Shown here: piece by piece, positions 11,906 through 24,053 of the stretch
How positions within the stretch are numbered: position 1 is the first letter of the stretch
Layout: every line of letters starts with the position of its first letter
Source: Anarhynchus alexandrinus
Lineage: Eukaryota > Chordata > Aves > Charadriiformes > Charadriidae
Assembly (NCBI GenBank): GCA_008711295.1
Contig: VUYV01000036.1
Coordinates: forward strand, 159,455 to 223,454
Length of the DNA: 64,000 bases
Direction: 5' to 3'
Notes under the pieces: model-generated
The model's input: only the letters and a program-made list of their open reading frames with translations
Database searches by the model: none
What the model was told of the DNA's origin: nothing
Translations under genes and position numbers: made by a program

Positions 11906-13030
11906 AAACTGCAAACCAAAAACCTGACTGAACTCTGGATCTTCACCTACACCTTTCTTCTCAAGTATGTGCTTAGAGTAACTTTCACTAACAAATTGTA
12001 ATATATGAAAATATTACTGTACACATAACTGGATAGCCTGAACCTGGGGATCTTCTCATTTTGAAAAGAAAACAAATATTTTCAATATCTTTCCAGGGAA
12101 CTCAGCTAATTCTGGAATTAAGAGATATGTTCAGCACATTTTGAAAAGGTATTGTTTTATATGTGTGGTCAACATAAAAAATGGAAAACAGCAAGATACT
12201 TATTTGAAGTTAGTACAGGTTGAGGTATTCTATATCCCCCAATATCCCATAAACTGCAACACAAACCATCTCCAGTAGCTTGAGTTTGTATGAACACTGA
12301 CTAGTTTTCATGGATACACGCAGAACTTCGTGGATCTAACTATAATATCCTATTCTATACTAATTAATTTTGATTTGGTTTAGATGATTAAAATCCTGCA
12401 CATAAAATATACATCCTTCGTGAACTCTCACATAAAAAAATCTCACTTTCCTCAATTTGTTTGAAATTATTCACCAGGATCAGACCACTGAATAATCACA
12501 GGTTTCTGTGTTGCTCATAATGTTCTACCTTTGGCTGAGAAAAGTGGAGTCCTTCCAGTTCTCTATTTCTTTTGTTAAGTATTTCCATGAGACTATTTCA
12601 TTTGAAATACACAAAGGTAGCATGAAATCATGCCCATATACAATCTGCTGAAACACTAAGAATGGTCAGTATTTGTTTTATGGTTTGCAGCATGGAAAAT
12701 GAATAGGATAATTTGTTTTGTGTATTCTTTCGTCCTTCAACATCACAGTACACAGTATCTGTTGAAAGTATTGAATCATGAGACAGTCTGAAACAACATT
12801 AACAGTGAAACCTTGCTAGTACTAATATGAAGTGCATGCTCTAGGGACTTCATATGCTTTTCAGTGGTATTTTGGCCACCTTGGGTACACTCCATGTAAG
12901 CTAGCTTGCCTAAAATTGAATTTCTTGCAATCGCTTGTTGAGTGCTCCGCAGTACCTACAAGCTATTTAGCCTTTTGTGATGATTTCTGCTACACATACT
13001 CTACAAGTAGTGAAATACTAGTTGAAGATG
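11906..13030. other. Unique AT-rich DNA, no gene seen
   Basis: The longest frame here is 77 codons at 12832-13065 (+). It runs into the CR1 fragment at 13031, so it is not a gene. No other element was recognised. Confidence 0.55.
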
Positions 13031-13092
13031 TCCTTGCTCATTGCAGGGGGGGTTGGACTAGATGACCTTTAAAGGTCCCTTCCAACCCAAAC
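13031..13092 (+). mobile_element. CR1 LINE, short 3' fragment
   Basis: The stretch with ggttggactagatgacc (13051-13067) and ggtcccttccaacccaaac (13073-13091) is the highly conserved 3' end of avian chicken-repeat 1 (CR1) retrotransposons, here in sense orientation. Only about 60 bp remain. CR1 copies are normally 5' truncated by incomplete reverse transcription. This one also lacks the terminal attctatg tail, so its 3' end is eroded or mis-joined. It cannot encode protein. Confidence 0.9.
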
Positions 13093-15815
13093 TTCCACAG
13101 CTGAAGTTAAGTATTTTTTTTGTATTTTCCAATGAAGAACAAAAGTTTAAATTTTTGTAAACTGATGTGTTTGTCATATTCATCAAATAGCACAATATGC
13201 AAGAATTTAGTTTGTTACCTATCAACTTTTAAAGAACAGGTCAAGAAAAAGTAGTGGACAGGTTTAATGACAAAATTTTTCGACTCCATTTTCATATGTG
13301 CAAAAATTGTTTGCCATGTCAAAACTCTTCAGTACAGAATTTTTAAAAATTGTTAATAACTTTTCCAACAAAACAATATGGAATGATTGTATACCTTCCT
13401 GATCAAATAACCTTTATCAGTCTTCTGCTTTTCAAAACAAAGCAACAAAAGTTCAATTTCAGGGCCCTTTTAACATATTTTTGAAGTTTAATTGCTGAGA
13501 TCAGGGAATCACCCTTCCACTTTTGACTTCTTCTGCAACATTTATTGCTTGACTTCGGAATTTTTTTCAAGGAAATTTTAAGGATACCATTTAAAGCACT
13601 ACTTGATATCTCCAACTCATTGCTAATACTGAGAGTCTGCAAAAATGTATCTTGTTCATCTTTGACTTTCTAACATTAATTACTAATGTAATACTTGATT
13701 TTTTTCCTCAGCCTTCCATAATAGCTCCTGCAACTTCCTCTGCCTTCTGATTCTGTTCTTGAGTCTCAAACCTTATGTTTAGATCTATATGTATGTTAAA
13801 TCAATGTTAAATAAATGTTAAATCAAATGGCATTAATACAAAGGAAAGGGGTTTTGTTATAAGGGAGCGTGATAAAATATAATTTTGGGGAGGGGGAAGA
13901 AAAAGAAAATACACTGGAACTTTTCTGAAGCTGTAATAACATTGGCAGAGCCATTTTTTTCATTCCTTTTTCTTTGTTCAGCTCAAAGACATGTTCTTTA
14001 TCCTACACTAAACCTGGGGCTCAATATCCACCTTCTGTAATGAGGTACACATTCTTTTCTCATACTCAGCCACAGGCAAGGCAAGAACAACCCTCAGAAA
14101 ACAGGTGACGTATGGACTTTACCTCCTTCCCCGTTGCTAGAGGTACTTCTATGGGAGAAATTGCATTTCATGGTCTGTGGATGCTGTATCTGTTGGGTTA
14201 CCCAAGAGCGACAGAAACACCCATCATGGTGTGGCCATAAATTCTGCAAAAGAGTACAGAAGCCACTGGCAAACAAACAATAAATTATTCCTATGTAGAG
14301 CATGAACAATAGAATTAAACAAATGTTCTGTTGGATTGGTGTTCCCTGGAAAATTCTGTTTCAGTGAAATTAAATAATTTTGCAGGAACACATTAATTTT
14401 GCTGAAATCCCTGACAGACTCCAGTCTGCCAGCCGGGCAAACGGAGCCTCCCTGCTGGTTTATGGGGCTCCCCACTCCCAGGAGCAGCTGAATCCATGGT
14501 CTGGTGTGATTTCTGTCTAAGATATTTAGCCAGCTGGCTCTGTTGTTTGGAATTTTTGAAATATTCCATTTCATTCCCCAAAACAAAATATTTTTAAAAT
14601 TTCTGCTCCATGGAAAACTCAAATTTATGAATTTTGTTCCAATTTGGGGTAAACACCTTTTATTGGAACAGAAATTTATTACTGAAAGGGCATCTCTCTT
14701 CTCCCAGAGCCCCAAAGAGTGAAGGGGATTGGCTGTAAGTGCCATCAGCTGGCAGATTTTACAAATCCCTTATATAGCTTTATCAGCATGGTGCATATTT
14801 GTCACCACTGTGTAATCCTATCTTGAATTTACACCTATAGCTTGAAATGAAATCTACTCAGAGAAAATACAGATGTAAACACGGGAATTAGTTTTTACCT
14901 TCTAAGGAAAAGAATAAGGAGTGTTCTCTTTAAATGTTCATGTTATGAACTGTACTGAGACCATTAATGTTGTCCTTTGTTTTCAACATTGAGTTTAATT
15001 CTCGAGCTCTGTTTTATTAATTCCATGTGGAGTGAACAGTGACATTCAAAAAGTAGCAAAGCTTTTGCAGAAAATCCCCCACTGAAAGTCATAAAAAATA
15101 ATAGTGGTAAATACTACTTTAGTTGCTAAATTTTACAGGTGAGTACTTAAATCCACAACATCATTGTAGTCTGTTTTACCTCAGTTGCAATGTAATAAGC
15201 TGTGCAGTTTTTCCACGGCGGTCTTTCATATGTTGCAAGACATGGCAGGCTCCATAATGCCTGAAATTCTCATTTTACCTTTTCTGACAAAAAAACCCCA
15301 AAACATATAGTCATAGATGGACCTACAATAAAACCAACAAGACTCTGAAGTTATCTCTCACGCATCTACATTTTTATCTCTGTCCCTTTAGAAGACACAG
15401 ACAGGATCTGAAGACTGCACCACATCTTCCTAAAGTAATAGAGAAAAATAGTTAATGAAGAAACTGAAAAACAAACTTAGGACAACACTTGCTATATTTT
15501 TCAATCCTAACATAATTCTACTTTGGAACTTTTCTGGCGGTTTTGCACATGGGAAGAAATATAATATTTATCTGATGTAGACATATAGATTCTAGCTTTT
15601 TGTGAGAAAGAAAATGAGCATTTTTACTTTGACATTAAAAAAATCACTCATGAGAATATTCTACGAACACAGAACTGTAGTTTGATTAAAACAAGAGGAG
15701 GATGTTACTCAGAAAGCAACAACAGAAAAGTTTTAATATTTGCCAAATTCTATTTCCCCCTTCCCCAGTTTATGATAAAAATATCAAGATGCCAAGCCAG
15801 ATGTTTTGTATGGTT
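13093..15815. other. Unique AT-rich DNA, no gene seen
   Basis: It contains the longest open frame of the window, 173 codons on the minus strand (14224-14745). That frame has no recognisable domain or signal and is treated as chance. The 14560-14680 part (gaaatattccatttcattcc, ggaaaactcaaattt) looks like a decayed repeat of alternating gaaatt/ttccat words but cannot be assigned. Confidence 0.5.
13793..13825 (+). repeat. Three tandem 11-bp repeats
   Basis: Units atgttaaatca, atgttaaataa and atgttaaatca follow each other without gaps. The middle unit differs at one position. A minimal minisatellite with no visible function. Confidence 0.9.
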
Positions 15816-15875
15816 TGATAAGCTTCCTGGTATTGTTCTCTCTAACCATAAGGCAGGCGGGAGTTCGATCCCTGA
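15816..15875 (+). mobile_element. Possible tRNA-derived SINE remnant
   Basis: agttcgatccc matches the RNA polymerase III B-box consensus (RGTTCRANNCY). About 45 bp upstream, tggtttgataag resembles the start of a tRNA-like A-box region, so spacing and order fit a tRNA-derived SINE head. The bases flanking the B box do not form a proper T-arm stem, so this is not a functional tRNA. It could be coincidence. Confidence 0.3.
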
Positions 15876-16800
15876 ACAAGACGTTGTGGTGCTCTGGCTG
15901 GCAGAGCTCTGAATGTCTCCACCCGGTTGGTTCCTGTGGCTGGTTAAAACTGTTGCTGCTCAATTCCTACAAGAGCTCCAGCCAGATGCAACCCATCCCA
16001 TCCTTGCTGCTGGGACCTGTACTCAAATAGCTCTGAAAAAGAACGCTAGGTGCCCAGACCCATTGTTAGGCATCTGTTACAAAGTTCCCAGGTATATAAG
16101 GACTTGTACTGCTTTGGTGTTTGTGTAGACACTCTAGAAAGGAAAAGTTGGACCCAGCTTAGACTAAATAACAGTGGACTTACAAATTACGAATGCAAAG
16201 ATTATAAGAGAAAACAGTAGGGGTGTCTTTTCCATGAAGTGCAGAGGGAATTGATAAGGTATATAGTTAATGAAATCAATCCTCTGGTAGTAATAGAAAA
16301 ACTATTCGAAACAGCATTTAATGTATGCACACTATTGCCACTATGCCTCCATCTGTTTCAGATATGGTAAGAACAATAGTTATTTTACTAAAAAGACAAA
16401 ACCAAAAAACTAATTAGAAGTGGAGGGACATCTGGTCTGATTCCACTCTCGTCAGTACGTACAATCCTGCAATGCAATGCTGCTGACTGAACGGTTTTCC
16501 TTTTGCACTAAAGTAGAAGTGGGAGAAGAATATAGACCAGTCAACCCATCATTTTTCTTTGTTGGTTCTCCCCTTTTGATCAGTTATAAACAAATTCTTA
16601 CATACCTGCCATACTTTTTATAACCTTTGTATTCGAATGGAAATATACGGAGCGGAAATGAAGCAAAGCATGAAGTCTAGGGAAAGAAATGCAAGGGAAA
16701 GTTAAGTTATCTTTTTAGTAGACTCCAATCAGTTCTTTTCTCTAATCATTGGAACACTTTCTACATCATTGGTGCAATAGTTTTTGAGCTGTTTCTCTTC
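15876..16800. other. Unique DNA, no gene seen
   Basis: Overlapping frames of 71-76 codons at 15682-16128 lie in different frames of one GC-richer patch and look like chance. No repeat was recognised after the possible SINE head. Confidence 0.5.
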
Positions 16801-17110
16801 AAAATGGCTTTAAATTTAATATGCTGGAAAAGTGACGTGTCAATTTAAGCAGGACTGGGTGGGTTTTAAATTCTGGGAATGTGTCCGTTGTTTGGGGCAC
16901 ATTAGAACTTACTCTGTCAGTGCTTGTTAAAACTGGAGCTGATGTCAATTCTGGAAGTAATTACAATCCTGACAAAACAAGTTAGCAGTCTCTGAAATGA
17001 TTCCAAAATGAGATATCAAGGGAAGGATCCTATTTATAAAGACGGTAGAGAGAAGTTTCTTTATCAGAAGCAGCGAGCGTGTGTGGATAGTCTTTCTGAT
17101 CTCATCCGGC
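16801..17110. promoter_or_regulatory. Candidate conserved noncoding block
   Basis: Complex sequence with gacgtgtcaatttaagc, agtaattacaatcctgac (a TAATTA core) and agcagcgagcgtgtgtgg. It is neither repetitive nor coding. The enhancer reading is inference from motif content. Confidence 0.2.
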
Positions 17111-17665
17111 GTTGTCAGTAAATTTGTTGCTCTTTGTATCTTTTTTCATTACTCACGCATTGCTATCTGTATATGTTAGGGGGGATGGGGGGTACCTATA
17201 GGTTTCTTGTTATTTCCTTCAAACCTGTCAAGCCTCTTCCCCCGAGGAGCTATGCAGAGGGCTTAATCCTTTCAGTTCATATCTCATTAGCTGATTTGTG
17301 AGTTTTGTGCCACTTATCCAAGATAAATTTTCCTAAGTTTCAGACAATTGGACTGTTTAATTCTTTTGATGTGTAATGCATTGTGACAAAGGTGCAACTT
17401 CTTATATTGATAGACTACTGACATGTCCCAGATGTCCTTGTCGATGCACCCAGATGTCACATACTGGTTTTACCCAGTTCAAGATTCTTTGTTGTTGTTG
17501 GAAATGTCTCTTTTCACAGCCCACTGTCTCTAAAGTCAGGTATTAGGGTAGGTAAATACACTATTTACATGTACTGATGATGTAAAGTGTTAATTAACTA
17601 CATCTCCCATGTTGATAAATGCTGGACCTGCCGGATACACATCAGAGGCATGCAGAAAGGCTGAG
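17111..17665. other. Unique DNA, no gene seen
   Basis: It includes two G6 runs close together at about 17179-17192 and otherwise ordinary sequence up to the CR1 copy. Confidence 0.5.
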
Positions 17666-17925
17666 TCACAGAATCAAAGAATGGTTCAAGTTGCCAGGAA
17701 CTTCCAGAGGTCATCTTGTCCAACATCTGCTGCTCAAGCAGGGCTACCTAGAGCCAGTTGCCCAGGACAACACCCGGATGGCTTTTGAATATCTCCAAGG
17801 GTAGAAACACCACAACCTCCCTGAGCAACCTGTGCCAGTGCTTGGTCGCCCTCACAGTAAAAAAGTGTTTCCTGATGTTCAGACAGAAACTTCTGCATTT
17901 CAATTTGTGCCTTTTGTGTCCTGCA
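17666..17925 (-). mobile_element. CR1 LINE, 3'-end fragment of an older subfamily
   Basis: The antisense of a CR1 3' region. The element's 3' end lies at 17666 (tcacagaatcaaagaatgg is the complement of its tail). The body runs rightward through ccagttgcccaggac, atggcttttgaatatctcc, aacctccctgagcaacctgt and ccctcacagtaaaaaagtgt. This is a subfamily with a longer untranslated region than the copy at the right edge. About 260 bp survive, so it is 5' truncated. The tail is mutated (gaatcaaagaat instead of gaatcatagaat), which points to an old insertion. Confidence 0.92.
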
Positions 17926-20900
17926 AAATAGTTCAATGTGGAGGCTCAGCACTTCTCTGGGTCATTTCTAAGGTTTGTTTTTAGCAGATTGTTCTTATTC
18001 CCTGGCCCAGATAAAGCCAGTGTAAGGTGTCAGGAAGGGGAATTCTGGGGAAAAAAAAAAAAAGAAGGGTAGCTTTAACTCTTCTAGGTAGAATTCCATA
18101 ACTCTTTTCAACCTGACAGTGATGAAAAACACAAATATGTTTATTTGTGGAGAGATGTACCACATGTGCAGTATCTTGTATGAAACACTATTTCCAGGTA
18201 GGTTGCCTGATACTGGCCACTGCATGGGTGCTATAAAGTTGATCAGCATAACCTGTCTTTTGTTTTTAGAATGTACTGGATGCACTGGCCACTAGTTCAC
18301 TATCTTTGCATCTCACATACACACGACTTTTATCAGGATTTCCCAGAAAATAATCCAGAAGTCTTAGGTAGGAGCCACATTTCCCATAGGTGGCAGGCAT
18401 GAGTCCAGAAATGGGATGGCAGCTATGAATCATGAGCTACTGCGCAGCAGCTCTCTGCTCCAGTAAACGAGGATGCTGATACTATGCTAAATGTACCTTA
18501 TCCTTCAGACAGCTGAAACTCTAAAAATGGCAAGGACACCCAGAAGCACCAAGGACAAAAAAATATTTGGCTGCTGCAATCCGGGTTCTTCTACTGAACA
18601 GAGTAGCAAACTGCATTGTTATGGCTGGTGTTTCATGGGCCACCTCTGAGATCAGTGCTGCCTACTTTAGACAATCATCCATGATTTCTAGTGCCAACCA
18701 AAGTATTCCTTAGATTAGAGAACAGGGCTTGACAAGTTAATTTGGAGGCTGCATGCTATACCAGCATAAATACAATATGTCGGTCAATAAAGTAAGAACA
18801 GCAGTTTCACAAGAATTATAGGAAATTTGTGCAAATTACTTATTATGCTTTCGTTAACTGATCCTCTCACCTTTTCACCTTGCAAATAAAATTAACAAAA
18901 TGGATCATGGCAAACAGTACAAACCCAAATTGTCAGTCGACTTTATCCATAAGTAAAAAGAATTACATTTTACATGTAATATAGTACCTGACATAGTCAA
19001 AATAAAAGTAATTCCTCTTGCATCCAATCATTCGTTTCCTACTGATAGGATTTACTGGAATTATTTAGGTTACGTTCCTTTCTCACATGCACCACAATAA
19101 ATTTCTGCATTCAGAAAAAGATGTCAGCCCTGTAAACTATTTCATAATACATATGTTTATGCAGATAAATGTGTGTTTTGAGATTGTACCCCATGTGTGC
19201 AATTTCCAGATATGGCTCTAACCTTTAAGGAAATCTGGGTATCTCTTTTCGTTTTCAAATCACTTCCATTAACATTCTTCTGCACAGCAGATGCTCAAAG
19301 GCAATTACTCAAGAAGAGCAAGTAAAAAAGTGTCTTGCTTGCTGTAAGTCATGCTACAGTGCTCTGACCCTGGAATGCACTGCAGCACAACGTGATGTGT
19401 CTGCATCCTGAAGGTATAAAAGAAAAAAGCTCAAACAGAAAATGGTAAGCCAAGTGTAATGATGAATTGTGATGATAGGAATCCCTCTGATTCATGGCTT
19501 CAGCCCCACATAAAGCCCCAGGAAAAGTCATTCAAAGTCCATTTTCTCTCCACAGTTTTGTGGATTCATTTTTGTCAACAAAATTTACATTGAGAGAAAT
19601 ATGAGAAGGCTCTTGGAGCCAACTAAAAGATCAGAAAAGGAACAACTCACACTCTTAAGTGTCGCAAATGTTAGCAAAACACATTTATAATTCTGGGCAA
19701 GAAGTCTCTTAAAGCTACCGGTTTATAGTAGGTTATCCAAAACATAGGCACTGAATGTCAGAACAGGCTGTTGTCATTGAAGTATGCCTTCTCTGAAAAG
19801 GAATGGGTAAACATTTGTCTCATCAGTATGTTCAGCAAGCATCATAATAACTGTGGCAATTCTTGTCTGCCCTTGTTGTCGACTGCCAAGGATTTTGAAC
19901 ACAGATGATGAAAGCTATAGCTGGAATTAGATTGCTCCATGGGTGGAAAATGTCGATTGGTGAAGGATGGGCTGGTGAGAGACCTGTTACTCTGTTTCAC
20001 CAGGTTCTCCATCACAAAACCAGGCTCGTTTCTGCTGCAGCTGAAAGAATTTGCTTTCCTAACTTGTTCTATGCTGTCTAAGAGTGAGGCATTGGACGTG
20101 GACAGGCAGCTTCTGCCAAAATAAATCTCAAACCAGTCCTTTGTCTCTGAAATCTGAAAAATGTGACTGTTCAACAGTCAGTTTACATCTCTTCCTCCCT
20201 CTGCTTGTTGGACCACAGATAGCTTTGCCTTCTATAGTGGCTTTTATGCTTTTTGCTACTCCAGATGAAGAAACACTACTGAAATATGTTCCACTTGTGG
20301 GAATTCTCAGATTTGAAGCACCATGTTAGGGCTGTGCCTGGGCGACTCAAGAATATACTTTTTCCAGGACCTCTGCGGGAAGTCTATGGAGTTTCATGAA
20401 AAATCAAACATAAAGCAGAAGCTTGTTGATCCCATAAATCAGTCGCTCCTTCCTGTTTTATAGAAATAGGAGGTACATAGTCCATGCACCCTAATGTGTA
20501 TACATGGATACCATGTAAAAGAGAAGAGAAAGATTTCATGTAACCTCGTAAGTTGGGTACATCTATGCACTGAGTAGGAGAGGGTGCCTTAGGTAAACTT
20601 TATACTGAAATTAGGAGCAGGGATCGAAGAGGTGAAAGCATTGCCTTCTCCTTCACCCATGCTCTGGACGTTGAATCAACAGGTGCAAGATAGTTCTAAT
20701 CTATTGCTAACTTCTGTGGCCAGGCCAACCATCTCAGTTTCTTTGTTAGCAGGAGGTATTGGTTCCCTTCTGAGCTGGAGCTCCCTACCAACTTAACCCA
20801 GTTGGTATTGGCTCTGTGCTGTTGCTACATGGTCAGATGGGGTATATCAAGTGCACTCACATTGGCTAAGATAAGCATCTCCTGCAAACATGCAGATCAG

Positions 20901-22493
20901 GGCATGCGTTGGACAATGCTAAATCGTGGCACAGATTCAAGTTTTCAGATCCTCATGTTTTTCGAAATTTGCCATAAATTATGGCTGCACGCAACCCTCC
21001 ATTCCATGAGAGTCAAGGATTTGAAAAACAGGGGAGAGATACTCACAGTCCTACATCTTTCCTCTCTGCAACCAGTAGTACATTGTTATGGACATGATTT
21101 CTTGTCCGTGAAGTTCTCTACTGCCAGCTCCAAACTCCAATATCTGGGGGAAGAATTAGCAAAAAACATGTCGGCACTGCTAATTAACAATGAATGAAGG
21201 TCTAGTATAATGAATGTCTTATTTTAATCTGTGCTGTAAAAATATTGTATTGCTTCAACAATGGGAAAAATGTATTACATTTGTCTTCCACATTTTACAA
21301 TTTAGGCAAAAAATATGGCCTTTTGAAGGTAACATAAAGCTTTACATTGCTCCAGGATTATATAGCATTCCATGATTAGGGTATTTTAAGTCTTCTTTTT
21401 AGTTCCTTTTCCACTTTTGTCAATATTTATTTTTCAATCAGCAGATTAGCTTTGGTCTGAAATCACCCTAATTTGGATCAAGTTGACTTTGTTTCCTTTT
21501 GCCTTCTGTCTCTTTATGAATAGATGAAGAGCCACTGATTGTGTTTACTGACTGCGTCTAAACCTCCTGTTAAGAAGAAACATCTGGAAGAGTTGAAACT
21601 TTTGGTAGAAACTAATATATGACTGTTGCTGGCAGCCAAATCTGTTTACAGATAAAAGGCATGGGTGTAACTTTCCATATAAAATTCTTTTCTTAATTTA
21701 TGAAACTGAAGACAGAACTATCCCACTATAGGAGCGTAATGATCCAGGGATCTGATCCAGAATCGCACTTAAGATATAATATGTGGCACTTGTTCTGCTA
21801 AAACTGAAGCTAATCCATTGACACAGCTTCAACAGCACTGATATATTTAACCATGAAACCCAGTGAATTACTCCTGTAGATTGCACAGACGCCCACCATA
21901 ATTACATCATATTACTCGTGTCAAACATGTCCACAGTGGACACCTGAAGGGAAAGAGAAATAAGTAGAAGAGTTGAAAATCATTACCTATCTTTCATTAC
22001 AAAAGCTCACAACTTCTCCTTGCATGAGCAAAAGTGCAATGGGTGTCTGGGCTGGTTCCTCTTCTTGTGCGTTGTCAGTACTGATTACTCATTATGTTCT
22101 TAATCCAAGTGTTATATAAGATTTGGAAGGATCTTTTTTTCTGTACTACATTTACTCAGAAGCAAAGTAACATTTGGGAATCAACCACAAATATCTTTAC
22201 AATAAGTTAGAATTTTTCATCCCAAAATATTATATCTTTCTTATAAGATATTATTGAAATTACTACAATTCTCCTGCATTTAACATAGAAAACTGAAACT
22301 TTCACCAGGACAACAAATAAATTGACTGTTTGCAGACTGTTGAGCTAGTTACATTGTCTTTTGTCTCTCTGAAGTTAGGCCTCACCTGAACCTAAATTTT
22401 TTTAAACTATTAGTTTTTGTTGCCTCTTCATCCTGGTGAAACAGCTGCACTGTGCTGGTAACCTGATGGCTAGTTATTTGACTAATATGAATT
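17926..22493. other. Unique AT-rich DNA, no gene seen
   Basis: A13 tract at 18051-18063. The frames here include 110 codons (19842-20174, -) and 131 codons (20802-21197, +). Neither has a recognisable domain, and the first has a competing frame on the other strand. No LTR, DNA transposon or RNA gene was recognised in this 4.5 kb. Confidence 0.5.
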
Positions 22494-22517
22494 TGTTTTT
22501 TTTTTAAAAAAAAAACA
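22494..22517. repeat. T10/A10 perfect palindrome
   Basis: A 24-bp perfect palindrome made of TG, ten T, ten A and CA. About 15 bp later an imperfect partner follows (aagaaaaaaacttgtttttt). Such T-tract/A-tract junctions are stiff, exclude nucleosomes and can fold back. No gene lies adjacent. Confidence 0.9.
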
Positions 22518-22840
22518 CTTTTAGATGTGTTTAAGAAAAAAACTTGTTTTTTAATAATCTGTTTATGTTGCCTCAGACAATACACCAGCTTGTTGAGAAA
22601 AGCCAAAACTGAATGGTGTGAATGAATTCCTCAAATCTTACAAAGCTAACACTCAGCTTTGGGAATATGTTATAGTTCCCTCTCACACTAGATGATACTG
22701 CTAAATAAGACAGGGTTTTAAAATAATAGTTCTGCTTTCAAACTATTTTTTTCCCTGCTAATATGTGATTTCAATCAAGTGAAGGTTCATTTTACGAAGC
22801 CATGCGATAAGTACTTTATACAAACCCCAAATCTAGTCCA

Positions 22841-23140
22841 AACAGTGGCTGAGACACCGTCACAGCTCAGATTTTAATGCTGGTTTAATTGATTTTTAGT
22901 TAGACAGTAGTCCTCAGAGAACTCTCTGCTTTCACATTGCAGTAGTGTGTATTATTTTTTTGTAATTTCAGGCTCCATTTTAAGTGCACGCAGCCTTTTA
23001 ATCAGTCAGATGTAAATAAGCAGAAATGTAAGAAAGAGAAACTCCAACATATTCAGTTTGATTAGAAAATTTGTCACGTATATCTAAATATCTTTCACAG
23101 GCTTTATGATCGAAGTGGAAGTGTCGCCTCAAGTGTTAGC
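22841..23140. promoter_or_regulatory. Candidate conserved noncoding block
   Basis: Homeodomain- and forkhead-type cores are dense (gctggtttaattgattttta, ccttttaatcagtcag, gtaaataagcag), with isolated retained CpGs (agtgcacgcagcc, gatcgaagtgg, gtgtcgcctc). There is no coding signal or repeat. It resembles vertebrate developmental enhancers. This is inferred. Confidence 0.28.
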
Positions 23141-24053
23141 TAAATTCAAGTGACTTTTTGAAGGACAAGAGAATATTTGGGGAAAACAAGAAATTATTAT
23201 CAACATCAATTGTTTTCTTTTTCTATTTGCAATGGTTGTTTCTGTGTAGATCAGGGAGCTGGAAAATGTAAGGAAGGGATACCAGAATGAATATAAATTT
23301 TATTTTTTAAGAGTAGGCTGTGAATTTTGAGTCTCTCTCGTGTTTTATTGCATTAAAAACACTATAAGAAATCTATACACAAGTATGGATTCAATTTGCA
23401 GCGAGAAGTCAGCTTATGAAAAACTAAAAATTTCCACAATATTGTAATATTTTGAATAAATATTGCTTGCTTTTCCAAGGAATTACATATTGCATAAAGG
23501 GAAAAATATACATTCTTAAGAGACTATCTGGGGGACGACGATAGGTGAAGTTATTTTTCACTGAATGCGGATGAGATACAAAGAAACAGAAAAAAATTAA
23601 ATTTTGTGTCAAATGGAAATTTCTTTACCTAGCCATGTCAATTAATGCTTCTCTTAGTAATCTTTGTAGTATCAGTAGGGCTTGCCAGTGAAAGTATGTG
23701 TTACAAAATAGTACTATTTTTGTATCACTAAAAAAGTCTAAATACTTCAAACAGAGCTCGGTTAGGGAAAAACAAACTGAGAATTTGGCAATATTTCTCG
23801 AAGGCAACCTCTTATGCTCTCTTTGTTGTATTTTCATTTATTTCCTCTGTTAAAAAAAAAAGGTTTTGTTTAGAAATCGCACCTGCCTATGGCAAATAAG
23901 CAATGCCATATTTCCCCCATCCTCTTTTCCCCCTCCCCCTCTTGAAACTTTCATTGAAGGGCTGAGAAGTTTTTATAGTCAAAATAGCGGCATTTTGTGA
24001 ACCTTCCGAAGTGTCTCCCCATGGCGTGGAAGTCTGCCTGTTGCACTGTTGGC
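23141..24053. other. Unique DNA flanking the solo LTR
   Basis: No gene seen. The last 150 bp before the LTR are a C/T-rich tract (about 23915-23945) and then complex sequence with CpGs (aatagcggcattttgtgaac). This could be host regulatory DNA interrupted by the insertion. Confidence 0.45.

Noticed and set aside
14224..14745. 173-codon minus-strand frame, longest in the window
   Set aside because: No recognisable domain, signal or repeat structure; other minus-strand frames overlap it; no splice or promoter context. A frame this long by chance is plausible in 64 kb.
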